Source of the DNA: Muribaculaceae bacterium
GTDB taxonomy: Bacteria > Bacteroidota > Bacteroidia > Bacteroidales > Muribaculaceae
Length of the DNA stretch: 64,000 nucleotides
Direction: 5' to 3'
Assembly (NCBI GenBank): GCA_023663365.1
Contig: JAMPHP010000001.1
Coordinates: 913,962-977,961 of the forward strand
Shown here piece by piece: positions 1 to 8,008 of this stretch; the first letter of the stretch is position 1; each line of letters opens with the position of its first letter. Below the pieces are notes generated by a model. It saw only the letters and a list, made by a program, of their open reading frames with translations, searched no databases and was not told the origin of the DNA. Made by a program: the position numbers and the translations under genes.

Positions 1-2
1 AA

Positions 3-416
3 CCGATATTACTACTTGTCTCTGCCGTGGCTCTGATGTGCCTGTCTGCTTGCAGCGGAGGGGCACGCTACGACTCTGAGCTGTGCGAGGAGCTCTCAGT
101 AAAGATTGAGCGCCGCGACTCCATCACGCAGAAGGAGTACACCGACATGATAGGGCAGAACGAGGCCATCCTTCGATATCTCATAGAGCAAAGCAAGACC
201 ATTGCCGACGAACCCAGCGACGAGCGCAACGGCTCGTGGCGCACTCTTCTTGCCGATCCTGAGTATATGGAGCGCTTCAGCTATATGTTCACCCTCGGCT
301 CGGCGCTGTATCAGGCCGATGTCGACGGGCGTCTCGACAGCCGTAACAAGGAGCTCTACCGCAATCTCGATAAATACAACCAGGAGCTCGCCGACTACTC
401 CGACATGGGTAATTGA
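3..416 (+). CDS. Lipoprotein, 5' end outside the window
   Basis: The frame is open from the left edge and reads as a hydrophobic signal segment ending in a lipobox (LSAC) with the lipidated Cys about residue 17 of the visible part, so this is an outer- or inner-membrane lipoprotein whose first codons lie before the window. A GTG at 27 is in frame but sits inside the signal segment and is unlikely to be the real start. The mature part (about 120 residues) is acidic, helical, and rich in Glu, Asp, Tyr and Asn; it matches no family I recognise. The stop overlaps the region just before the helicase gene, so the two are probably cotranscribed. Confidence 0.6.
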   Translation, partial: PILLLVSAVALMCLSACSGGARYDSELCEELSVKIERRDSITQKEYTDMIGQNEAILRYLIEQSKTIADEPSDERNGSWRTLLADPEYMERFSYMFTLGSALYQADVDGRLDSRNKELYRNLDKYNQELADYSDMGN

Positions 417-421
417 CCGCG

Positions 422-1879
422 ATGGAGGCGCTTGAATTTGCCGCAGAGGTGCTTGCGGCGCTACCCTACGAGGCCAATGAGCAGCAGGTGGCCGTGGTGG
501 CCGCGCTTGCACGCTTCTGTATGCCCGAGGCCCGGCCGGAGAGTGTGTTTGTGCTCAACGGCTATGCCGGCACGGGCAAGACATCGCTCACCGGTGCCCT
601 TGTGCGCACCCTCGAGGCTCACCGCCGCGAGGTGATGCTGCTCGCGCCTACCGGGCGCGCAGCCAAGGTATTCAGCGCCAACTCCCAAGGGCACGCAGCC
701 TATACAATACACCGCAAAATCTACCGTCACAGCCCGGCCGGCGCTCCGGGTGCCTACTCTGCTCCGCTACCTGCCGAGAACCGGCATCACGACACCATCT
801 TCATCGTCGATGAAGCCTCGATGATAGGTGCGGGTGAGCCCGGTGGCACAAATCTCCTCGACGACCTCGTCACATACGTCTACGCCGGCGACAACTGCCG
901 CCTGATTCTCATCGGTGACACCGCACAGCTCCCGCCCGTAGGCTCCGACCTCTCGCCGGCGATGAACCCCGACATACTCCGCTCCATGGGGCTGAAGGTG
1001 ACCCGTGCCACGCTCACGGCCACAGCGCGCCAGGCTGCAGGCTCGGGCATTCTTTTCAATGCCACGAGGCTGCGACGCACCATGGCAGCGATAGCAAGCG
1101 CCCCCGAGGGTGCGCCAATGCCCGTGCCAAAGCTGCGTCTCAAAGGATTCGCCGACATCGAGGCCGTGAGCGGCGAGGACCTACCCGAACTTATATCGCA
1201 GTCCTACTCGCGCACTGGCTCGGCCGATACCATAGTGATTACCCGCAGCAACCGGCGTGCCACCGACTTCAATGCCGGCATCCGCACCGAAGTGCTCTAC
1301 CGCGAGGAGGTGCTCACTCCCGGCGATATGCTCATCGTGGCTCGCAACCACTACTTCACCCGCAAAGTGCCCGGCATAGATTTTGTGGCAAACGGCGATA
1401 TCCTCACCGTGGAGAAAGTCTTTGGCACGGAGGTGCGCTACGGTATGCGCTTCGCCGATGTGCGCCTTGCCATGCCTCCGGCGCCTTGGGCCGAAGAGGG
1501 TGACGACGGTCCGGTGTTCGAGGCCAAGATTATGCTCGACACCCTTACCGACCCTGCCGCAACAATATCGCAGGAAGCATGGAACCGTCTCTACTATGCC
1601 GTGCTCTCCGACAACGAGCGCTACGGCGACATGAGCATCGACGACCGCCTGCGGGCGCTCCGCAACGACCCCTACTGGACCGCGCTTCAGGTGAAATATG
1701 CCTACGCCATCACATGCCATAAGGCGCAGGGCGGCCAGTGGGATACCGTATTCGTCGACCTCTCCTACATCCCCGAAGACGCTTTCGGCCTCAACCTCTA
1801 CCGCTGGTTCTACACCGCCGTGACTCGCGCCCGCACCAAACTCTACCTCATCGAGCCCCCGCAAGAGCTGATGGGCTGA
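422..1879 (+). CDS. RecD-like/ExoV-alpha-type ATP-dependent DNA helicase
   Basis: Superfamily 1 helicase, about 485 residues. Visible motifs are Walker A GYAGTGKTS (about residues 47-55), motif II IVDEASM, motif III GDTAQLPPVG, and near the C-terminus the UvrD_C_2/RecD signature with TCHKAQG followed by WFYTAVTRAR. This order is that of the RecD2/TraA-like helicases, which unwind duplex DNA 5'-3' using ATP in repair or recombination. It is shorter than RecD2 and lacks an obvious N-terminal HhH block. I chose the ATG at 422; a TTG at 413 overlapping the previous stop is the alternative. It follows the lipoprotein gene by 5 nt. No RecB or RecC gene is nearby, so it acts alone or with distant partners. 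Confidence 0.85.
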   Translation: MEALEFAAEVLAALPYEANEQQVAVVAALARFCMPEARPESVFVLNGYAGTGKTSLTGALVRTLEAHRREVMLLAPTGRAAKVFSANSQGHAAYTIHRKIYRHSPAGAPGAYSAPLPAENRHHDTIFIVDEASMIGAGEPGGTNLLDDLVTYVYAGDNCRLILIGDTAQLPPVGSDLSPAMNPDILRSMGLKVTRATLTATARQAAGSGILFNATRLRRTMAAIASAPEGAPMPVPKLRLKGFADIEAVSGEDLPELISQSYSRTGSADTIVITRSNRRATDFNAGIRTEVLYREEVLTPGDMLIVARNHYFTRKVPGIDFVANGDILTVEKVFGTEVRYGMRFADVRLAMPPAPWAEEGDDGPVFEAKIMLDTLTDPAATISQEAWNRLYYAVLSDNERYGDMSIDDRLRALRNDPYWTALQVKYAYAITCHKAQGGQWDTVFVDLSYIPEDAFGLNLYRWFYTAVTRARTKLYLIEPPQELMG

Positions 1880-1903
1880 GGTGCAGCGCACAATAACCCC
1901 AGG

Positions 1904-2043
1904 AGACCTGCCTTTGCAGGTCGTGCAATCTTAGCGTGAGGTTGGAGCCCGCAGGGCGTAAACCTCATGTTATCATCACTATATAATGTGCACCACCCCT
2001 GTCAGGGGGGGTGGGAGTCGCGTACATGGCCCGTCTTGCTACC
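1904..2043 (+). repeat. Structured dispersed repeat, copy A
   Basis: This 140-bp intergenic element recurs in opposite orientation at 41391-41528 with only scattered mismatches. It contains three hairpins in a row: GACCTGC/GCAGGTC, a TGAGGTT/AACCTCA stem enclosing GCCC/GGGC, and CCACCCC/GGGGTGG. The similarity ends at 2043, exactly where a decayed copy of the downstream gene's 3' region begins. It looks like a small non-autonomous or REP-like element, not a gene. Confidence 0.7.
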
Positions 2044-2261
2044 CCGATACCATTACTTTCGGTGGACCTGACACACAGGAAAGTAAGGGAAAAAGTAGTA
2101 TAGAAAGTCAAATAAGTGGTATAGAAAATAAGAAGAGTGGTATAGAAACCTCAATAAGTACTACAGAAAATGCAAGTAGTGATATAGAACCGCGCAAAAG
2201 TAGTATAGAAACATGTTGTCCTCATCCGATTCAGTGTCATCACCGTCAGAAACAAAAATAA
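2041..2261 (+). pseudogene. Decayed fragment of an AlbA_2-type gene (linker region)
   Basis: Bases 2041-2081 are identical to 3641-3681 inside the intact AlbA_2 gene downstream, in the same reading frame (PDTITFGGPDTQE). After the shared part the frame runs into a 21-bp tandem repeat and stops at 2261 without the winged-helix end that the intact gene has. Nothing upstream resembles the AlbA_2 or ATPase domains. An open frame can be read from a GTG at 1986, but its first part lies in the dispersed repeat. I read this as the remnant of a former duplicate. A short expressed peptide cannot be excluded. Confidence 0.5.
2094..2219 (+). repeat. 21-bp tandem repeat, six units
   Basis: Six contiguous 21-bp units start at 2094, 2115, 2136, 2157, 2178 and 2199. 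Each begins with AGTNNTAYAGAAM and has a variable last third. In frame they encode a heptad of the form S-S/G/D-I-E-x-x-x. The length is a multiple of three, so copy-number change would not shift frame. Confidence 0.85.
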
Positions 2262-2320
2262 AGAAACTTTTAAGGATAGATGATTCTTTAACTATTATAG
2301 AAAATCCAAGGAATTTTATG

Positions 2321-2328
2321 TACTTTTG
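2321..2328 (+). promoter_or_regulatory. Predicted -7 element of the AlbA_2 gene
   Basis: TACTTTTG fits the Bacteroidetes -7 consensus TAnnTTTG and lies 24 nt before the ATG at 2353. I see no good -33 TTG at the usual distance, so this is a moderate call. Confidence 0.4.
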
Positions 2329-2352
2329 CATATTGACTCAGCATCAACGGTT

Positions 2353-3951
2353 ATGGAGAAATCTGCAACATTCAGCATAGAATCTCTCAAGACTTATCGT
2401 GAGGGTAAACGGCTTGAAGTAAAGTCGGCCAAGGGCGGTCTGCCAAATTCCCTTTGGGAGACGTATTCCGCTTTCGCCAATAGCGATGGCGGCATCATCG
2501 TGCTCGGTGTCAAGGAGCGCGAGGATGGCTCGTTGCTGACAGAGGGTCTGAAAGATGCGCATAAGTTGCTGAAAGACTTTTGGAATATGGTCAACAACCG
2601 TCAGAAAGTGAGCAGCAATATCCTCACGGATTCCATGGTTAAGATTGAGGCCTGCGAAGGCAAGGATGTGATTGTGGTCCGTGTTCCTCGTGCAGAACGC
2701 ACCACAAAGCCTGTGTATGTTGGTTGCGACCCTCGCAGTGGCAGCTACCGCCGCAACGGCGAAGGCGACTATCATTGCTCTCTGGATGAGGTGTCGCTGA
2801 TGATTCGCGATTCTTCGCTGGTTAGCGACGACAGCACTTTGCTGACACAATTGGATTACTCGGTGTTCTGCCCTGATACCATCCGTGCATATCGCAATAT
2901 TTTCAGCCTGACACATCAGAATCATCTTTGGAACCAAGAAGATGACATGATGTTTATGCGCCGAATCGGGGCTATGCGTGAGGATAAGGATACGGGCAAG
3001 TTCTGCCCGACGGGTGCCGGTCTGCTGATGTTCGGCTACGAATACGAAATCTCAGCGGTCTATCCTAACTATTTTCTTGACTACCAGGAGAACCGGACCA
3101 ACGGCATCAATGCCCGATGGACCGACCGCATTACATGTCAGACCGGCGACTGGAGCGGAAACGTGTTTGACTTCCTGCTGAAAGTAATCCCCAAACTTCA
3201 GGCAGACTTGAAAGTGCCCTTTGTGCTTAAAGGCAATCTCCGCGATGAGAATACGCCGGTGCATAAGGCTATCAGAGAAGCCATGATAAATATGGTGACA
3301 AATGCTGATTTTCATGGGCGTAGAGGTGTAGTAGTAAATAAGGACGCCGACGGCTTCAAGTTTGCCAACCCCGGCACTATGCGAGTCTCGCTCACGGATG
3401 CCATTCAAGACAATTCATCGGATCCGCGCAACGGCACAATGTTGAAGATGCTTGCAATGGTGGAATATGGCGAACGAGCAGGCAGCGGGCTGCACCGCAT
3501 CTTCCACACGTGGGAGACGGTGTATCACTGCAAGCCGACTATGGAGACGTCAAACTCCGGGGGCGTTGACCGCACCGTGCTGCGCCTTAGCTTTGAGGGT
3601 CACCAAGCCGACACGGAAGCTATGCGCCGCCTCTATGATGACCCCGATACCATTACTTTCGGTGGACCTGACACACAGGAAAATGGAGGTAGTGCGCCAG
3701 AAAGTAAGGGAGAAGGTAAGGGAGAAAGTAATAAAGAAAGCACGCAAAGAATGCAAAGTAAGGGAGAAAGTAATGGAGAACGCGTTGTCTCCCTCCTCAA
3801 AAGTAATGGAGAACTCACTTTACCGGAAGTTGCTCAAATTCTGAATCTATCCTTGGGAGGCATTGAGAAAATCGTTCGTAAACTTAAAAGAAAAGGTCTC
3901 CTCATCCGCGAAGGCTCAACAAAATCCGGGCGATGGGTTGTAAAGGAATAA
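2353..3951 (+). CDS. AlbA_2-domain ATP-binding transcriptional regulator (COG2865-like)
   Basis: About 532 residues in three parts. The N-terminus is a Schlafen AlbA_2 nucleic-acid-binding domain (EVKSAKGGLP then SAFANSDGG, residues 17-50). The middle carries the HATPase_c_4-like block with EAMINMVTNADFH and the G-rich FANPGTM (about 315-345). The end is a winged helix (LTLPEVAQILNLS, residues 490-530). Between ATPase and winged helix lies a low-complexity linker of SKGE/SNGE tetrapeptides. The family is usually called a putative transcriptional regulator or RecG-like ATP-binding protein and its function is poorly known. The ATG at 2353 sits just after a -7 box, whereas the TTG at 2326 lies inside that box, so 2353 is chosen. 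Its linker has a decayed partial copy at 2041-2261. Confidence 0.8.
   Translation: MEKSATFSIESLKTYREGKRLEVKSAKGGLPNSLWETYSAFANSDGGIIVLGVKEREDGSLLTEGLKDAHKLLKDFWNMVNNRQKVSSNILTDSMVKIEACEGKDVIVVRVPRAERTTKPVYVGCDPRSGSYRRNGEGDYHCSLDEVSLMIRDSSLVSDDSTLLTQLDYSVFCPDTIRAYRNIFSLTHQNHLWNQEDDMMFMRRIGAMREDKDTGKFCPTGAGLLMFGYEYEISAVYPNYFLDYQENRTNGINARWTDRITCQTGDWSGNVFDFLLKVIPKLQADLKVPFVLKGNLRDENTPVHKAIREAMINMVTNADFHGRRGVVVNKDADGFKFANPGTMRVSLTDAIQDNSSDPRNGTMLKMLAMVEYGERAGSGLHRIFHTWETVYHCKPTMETSNSGGVDRTVLRLSFEGHQADTEAMRRLYDDPDTITFGGPDTQENGGSAPESKGEGKGESNKESTQRMQSKGESNGERVVSLLKSNGELTLPEVAQILNLSLGGIEKIVRKLKRKGLLIREGSTKSGRWVVKE
3703..3782 (+). repeat. In-frame 12-bp repeats in the linker
   Basis: Imperfect 12-bp units related to AGTAAGGGAGAA (also AGTAATGGAGAA, AGTAATAAAGAA) code for four-residue S/G-K/N-x-E motifs. 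They occupy the linker before the winged helix. The period differs from the 21-bp repeat in the decayed copy although the flank is identical. Confidence 0.7.
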
Positions 3952-4079
3952 TCACCTCATTTTAAAATTACAACCCTTCATGTCACCCCTCTAGTGCGGG
4001 CTTTGCTGTCGGCTGTCAAAATAGGCAGGCGGGCGGGTCGGACAAATATGGCGGGTCGGTATAAGTCATATTTTTTTCG

Positions 4080-4087
4080 TATATTTG
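4080..4087 (+). promoter_or_regulatory. Predicted -7 element of the acyltransferase operon
   Basis: TATATTTG matches TAnnTTTG, 28 nt before the ATG at 4115. It probably drives the run of plus-strand genes that follows. No clear -33 box was seen. Confidence 0.45.
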
Positions 4088-4114
4088 CAAGCTAAACGAA
4101 GAACATCCACCTAT

Positions 4115-4975
4115 ATGGCTGATATACTTGACAAGGACGGCCGGCCGGTGAAGCGAACCGTGCTCGATGCCGACGATATTATGGATCTTGCAGCGCCTCT
4201 GCAAGGCCACCGCAAGCTCGTGGAGCGCCTGATGCACTGGCTTGAGGTGGACCGCGTGAATGAGGTACACTCCAAGTACTTCGACACTCCCGGGCCGGCT
4301 TTCGTGAAGAGTCTGCTCGAGGATTTCGATGTGAAGCTGCGTGTCGACAATGAAGAGGTGCTCGCTTCGTTCCCCGAAGGTACGCCTTTTATCACAGTGA
4401 GCAACCACCCCTTCGGAGCTCTCGACGGCATTGCACTCATAAAACTCGTCACCACCTACCGACCTGAATACAAGGTGATGGTGAATATGATTTTGAACCA
4501 TATCTCCGCCATGCGCCCCAACTTTATCGCCGTCGACGCCCTCGCCAGCGACGACCCGGCCAAGAAAGCGGTGTCGATGCGCGGCATCAAGGAGGCCATC
4601 ATGCAGGTGCGCCGCGGCAGGCCGATGGGCTTTTTCCCTGCCGGGGCTGTGTCGAAGCTCAACGGCCGGTTCAGGCTCGAGGACCGCGAGTGGCAGCCTA
4701 CCATCGTGCGCCTCATCAGGCAGCTCGATGTGCCCGTGGTGCCTATATTTTTCCATGGCAGCAACTCGGCCATGTTCAACATCCTCGGCGTGCTCAGCTG
4801 GCAGCTGCGCACACTCCGCCTGCCCTCCGAGGTATTCCGCAAGTGCCACTCCACACTCCACATCTCTGTGGGCGAGCCTATCTCGGTGGAGGAGCAGAAG
4901 CTGCATCAGGGAAGCGACGAGGAGTTTGGCAAATTTCTGAAAGACAGGACCTACGCTCTCCGAAAATTGAAATAA
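4115..4975 (+). CDS. PlsC-like lysophospholipid acyltransferase (hemolysin family)
   Basis: About 286 residues. The key motif is NHPFGALDG (from about residue 97), the His/Asp acyl-transfer site, with His and Asp one residue further apart than the canonical H-X4-D, as seen in the hemolysin branch of the family. A second motif is FFPAGAVS (about 174-181), and PVVPIFFHG follows (about 210). Such enzymes move an acyl chain onto a lysolipid at the inner membrane. In Bacteroides related proteins take part in glycine/ornithine-type aminolipid synthesis, but the N-acyltransferase partner is not here, so the substrate is open. The ATG at 4115 follows a promoter box. The next gene starts 12 nt after its stop. 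Confidence 0.75.
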   Translation: MADILDKDGRPVKRTVLDADDIMDLAAPLQGHRKLVERLMHWLEVDRVNEVHSKYFDTPGPAFVKSLLEDFDVKLRVDNEEVLASFPEGTPFITVSNHPFGALDGIALIKLVTTYRPEYKVMVNMILNHISAMRPNFIAVDALASDDPAKKAVSMRGIKEAIMQVRRGRPMGFFPAGAVSKLNGRFRLEDREWQPTIVRLIRQLDVPVVPIFFHGSNSAMFNILGVLSWQLRTLRLPSEVFRKCHSTLHISVGEPISVEEQKLHQGSDEEFGKFLKDRTYALRKLK

Positions 4976-4987
4976 AGAGGATTGCAG

Positions 4988-6214
4988 ATGAACGCACAAG
5001 TACAGCAAGCAAAGCAGCGCTTCGGCATCATAGGCAACGCTCCGGCACTGACGGCGGCCGTGGAGCGCGCAATCCGTGTGGCTCCTATCGACCTTTCGGT
5101 GCTCGTGACCGGCGAGAGCGGCACCGGCAAAGAGTTCTTTCCCCAGATCATCCATGCCTACAGCCCCCGCAAGCACGCCAAGTATATCGCCGTGAACTGC
5201 GGCGCAATACCCGAGGGTACTATCGACTCCGAGCTTTTCGGCCACGAAAAGGGCGCCTTCACCGGTGCCGTCGATGCTCGCAAGGGCTACTTCGAGGAGG
5301 CAAACGGTGGCACCATATTCCTCGACGAGGTGGCCGAGCTGCCGCTGACCACTCAGGCACGCCTGCTGCGTGTGCTTGAGAGTGGTGAGTTCATCAAGGT
5401 GGGCTCGAGCACGGTGCAGCGCACCAACATCCGCGTGGTGGCCGCCACCAATGTCGACCTCATACGCGCCGTGGCCGACGGTCGATTTCGCGAAGACCTT
5501 TACTACCGCCTCTCCACAGTGCAGATACACATACCGCCGCTGCGCGACCGCGGCTCCGACATCAAACTGCTCACACGCAAGTTCACCGCCGACTTCGCCG
5601 AGCGCTACCATGTGCCCGAGGTGAGCTTCAGCCCCGATGCCGACGATGCTCTCCGACACTACCGATGGCCCGGCAACGTGCGCCAGCTCAAGAACGTGGT
5701 GGAGCAGGTGGCACTCTTCGAGGGTGGCAAAGAGGTAGACGAAAGCACCCTGCGCAGCTATCTCCCCGACATCAGCGCGAGCTACATGCCCGTGGCCGGC
5801 TCAGCTTCGGCGCACAGCTACGAGCGCGAGCGCGAGATGCTTCTGGGCATGGTGTTCAAGCTCAGGCAACGCCTCGATGCCATGCAGGAGCAGCTCGACA
5901 AGCTCGAGAACCGCGACGATGGCACGGCACACATCCTTGGCCGCACGCCCGTGCTTGAGGAGCCAAACTACCCCACCTCACTGGTGGTGTGCCCGCGACC
6001 CCCGGCCGAGCTGCCGGCTCAACCCTCGGCGCCGTGCAGCGACACCAACTACTCCGAAGTGCTCGACACGCCCCCCTCGCTCGAAGATAACGAGCGCGAG
6101 CTCATCCGCCGGGCCCTCGACCGGAACGACGGCCGGCGCAAGGCTGCCGCCGTGGAGCTCGGGATCTCGGAGCGTACTCTTTACCGTAAAATCAAGGAAT
6201 ATGACCTCGAATAG
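4988..6214 (+). CDS. Sigma-54-dependent transcriptional activator without receiver domain
   Basis: About 408 residues. The AAA+ domain fills most of the protein: Walker A GESGTGKE (42-49), the sigma-54 contact loop GAFTGA (89-94), Walker B TIFLDEV, and RFREDLYYRL. The C-terminus is a Fis-type helix-turn-helix (GRRKAAAVELGISERTLYR). There is almost no N-terminal sensory domain, so activity must be set by expression, by a partner, or by the stretch of about 70 residues between AAA+ and HTH that is rich in Pro, Leu and Glu. The gene overlaps lptE by 14 nt and this order is common in Bacteroidales. ATG 4988 is chosen over an in-frame TTG 6 nt upstream. Confidence 0.9.
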   Translation: MNAQVQQAKQRFGIIGNAPALTAAVERAIRVAPIDLSVLVTGESGTGKEFFPQIIHAYSPRKHAKYIAVNCGAIPEGTIDSELFGHEKGAFTGAVDARKGYFEEANGGTIFLDEVAELPLTTQARLLRVLESGEFIKVGSSTVQRTNIRVVAATNVDLIRAVADGRFREDLYYRLSTVQIHIPPLRDRGSDIKLLTRKFTADFAERYHVPEVSFSPDADDALRHYRWPGNVRQLKNVVEQVALFEGGKEVDESTLRSYLPDISASYMPVAGSASAHSYEREREMLLGMVFKLRQRLDAMQEQLDKLENRDDGTAHILGRTPVLEEPNYPTSLVVCPRPPAELPAQPSAPCSDTNYSEVLDTPPSLEDNERELIRRALDRNDGRRKAAAVELGISERTLYRKIKEYDLE

Positions 6215-6725
6215 ACACATACGCCTATGGGCCGTGCTGCTGGTGATTGCCACGGCTGCGCTGTCGGCATGCCGCATAAGCGTGACCATGAACGGCTCCA
6301 TGCTCGACTACAATATCTACCACACGGTGCGTGTGTCGGACTTCCCTATCCGCGCGGCGCTGGTGTATCCGCCCCTGCAGCAGATGTTCGAGAACACTCT
6401 GCTCGACTATATCGCCAAGAACACGCGCCTCCAGACCACCGACGGCGCCTCCGACCTCGAGATTGAGGGCGAAATCACCGGCTATAACCTCACGCCACAG
6501 GCTGTCACCGAGAATGCCTACGCCTCGCAGACGCGACTCACAATATCGGTGCGCGTGAAGTATATCGACAACCGTCAGGAGGGCAATGATGTGGACCAGA
6601 CATTCAGCGCCTACCGCGACTTCGACTCCTCGGAGATGCTTACCGACGTGCAGGACGAGCTCTGCGAGCAGATCAGCAAGGAGCTCGTGGACCTGATTTT
6701 CAACGCCACCCTCGGCAACTGGTGA
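6201..6725 (+). CDS. lptE: LptE-like LPS-assembly lipoprotein
   Basis: About 174 residues with a signal peptide ending in the lipobox LSAC (Cys about residue 24). The body has the features of Bacteroidetes LptE: DFPIRAALVYPPLQQ, EGEITGYNLTP, ASQTRLTISVRV and QTFSAYRDFD, followed by a helical end. LptE is the outer-membrane lipoprotein plug and partner of LptD in lipopolysaccharide export. The ATG lies within the last codons of the sigma-54 regulator gene, so the two are translationally coupled. LptD is not in the window. Confidence 0.85.
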   Translation: MTSNRHIRLWAVLLVIATAALSACRISVTMNGSMLDYNIYHTVRVSDFPIRAALVYPPLQQMFENTLLDYIAKNTRLQTTDGASDLEIEGEITGYNLTPQAVTENAYASQTRLTISVRVKYIDNRQEGNDVDQTFSAYRDFDSSEMLTDVQDELCEQISKELVDLIFNATLGNW

Positions 6726-6729
6726 TACT

Positions 6730-7539
6730 ATGGACAAGGCTACACTGACATCGCTGCTCGAAGATGCCCTCGCCCTGCCCGATGGCAGCGCAGCTACCGA
6801 CGCCATGCGGGAGTCGCTCGGCAAGGCCGCCGGTGAACACCCTTACTTCGGGGCACTCACGCTGCTGCAGCTCAGGCACATGCCCGAGGCTTCCGACGAG
6901 GAGGTCGAGGCCCTGCGCCGACGGCTCGCCCTGCAGTGCCCCGGACGGCGGACTATGGCCTTTGCCGCATACGGCGACGACTGGGCACGCTTCTACCCCG
7001 AGGCCGAGGCACCGGCTCCGCAGGACACCGTCGACGTAATCGACACCTTCCTGAGCACCTACGGCTCGTGCTCGCCCGAAGAGGAGGCACTGCTCGAGCG
7101 CATGATATTCAACCCCACTCCCGACTATTCCGAGATGCTCGCCCGTGAGGAGCAGGAGAGCCTGCCCGAGCCCGACGATGCGCCGGCCGACAGTCAGGAT
7201 GCTCTAATCAACGCCTTTATCCGCGACCGCCATCCGGCAGCGCACAGCCCCTCGCTCATGCCGGAGCCGGCCGAGGCCGCTGCTGCCGAAGCCGAGCCCG
7301 AGCGCACCCCGATTCCACGCCCCGAACACTCCGACGACACCCTCCTGAGCGAGAGTCTTGCCAAAATTTTCATAAAACAAGGCAGATATGAGCGCGCTTA
7401 CGAAATTATATCGGGCATAAACTTGAAATTTCCAAAAAAAAGTGCTTACTTTGCAGACCAATTGCGCTTTCTGCAAAAATTGATTATGAACCGGCGCCGT
7501 ATCGAGGGTCTTGATGACTCCGGCGTCACTGAAAAATAA
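6730..7539 (+). CDS. Conserved hypothetical protein, possible TPR-like end
   Basis: About 269 residues, very acidic and Ala/Pro/Glu-rich in the middle, with no signal peptide or membrane segment. The last 60 residues (SESLAKIFIKQGRYERAYEI and onward) read like a single tetratricopeptide-type helix pair. The start is 4 nt after the lptE stop. This position between lptE and secG is conserved in Bacteroidales, so an envelope-related job is plausible, but I recognise no functional family. Confidence 0.7.
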   Translation: MDKATLTSLLEDALALPDGSAATDAMRESLGKAAGEHPYFGALTLLQLRHMPEASDEEVEALRRRLALQCPGRRTMAFAAYGDDWARFYPEAEAPAPQDTVDVIDTFLSTYGSCSPEEEALLERMIFNPTPDYSEMLAREEQESLPEPDDAPADSQDALINAFIRDRHPAAHSPSLMPEPAEAAAAEAEPERTPIPRPEHSDDTLLSESLAKIFIKQGRYERAYEIISGINLKFPKKSAYFADQLRFLQKLIMNRRRIEGLDDSGVTEK

Positions 7540-7555
7540 ACACACTCTTAAAACT

Positions 7556-7924
7556 ATGTACGTAGTCATTATCATTTTGACTGTTATCGTTGCCGTACTT
7601 CTGATCGGCATCGTTCTTATCCAGAAATCCAAGGGCGGCGGTCTTTCGTCGCAGTTCGGCGGTGCCGGCTCAGTGATGGGTGTCCGCCAGACCAACAGCT
7701 TCCTTGAGAAAGCCACATGGACTCTCGTGGGCGCGCTGGTACTTCTTTCCATCCTCTCTGTGTACACAATGCCCGGCCGTGGCGATGCCACCCAGCTCCG
7801 CACTCAGCCCGTGGCCGCTCCCGCTGCCGCTGAGGCTCCCGCAGGCCAGTTCGACACTCCCGCCGCCACACTTCCCGTGGCCGAGACTCCTGCCGAAGCT
7901 CCCGCACCTGCCGAGGCTGAATAA
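7556..7924 (+). CDS. secG: Preprotein translocase subunit SecG
   Basis: About 122 residues. Two membrane segments (2-22 and about 55-75) frame the SecG loop IQKSKGGGLSSQFGG. SecG is the accessory subunit of the SecYEG channel in the inner membrane. The C-terminus has an Ala/Pro/Glu-rich tail of about 45 residues, longer than in E. coli SecG but usual in this phylum. An ATG at 7511 lies in the end of the previous gene; 7556 gives a normal SecG N-terminus. Confidence 0.92.
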   Translation: MYVVIIILTVIVAVLLIGIVLIQKSKGGGLSSQFGGAGSVMGVRQTNSFLEKATWTLVGALVLLSILSVYTMPGRGDATQLRTQPVAAPAAAEAPAGQFDTPAATLPVAETPAEAPAPAEAE

Positions 7925-8008
7925 GTCCGGAACGCTTTTTTCTTAATATGATATCAAGTGCGTCATATCCTGCTCAATGCGGCGGGATATGACGTTTCGC
8001 AGCTACTT

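Noticed and set aside
2094..2219. Possible CRISPR array
   Set aside because: The units are contiguous 21-bp tandem repeats without spacers, in frame with a decayed gene, and no cas genes are present.
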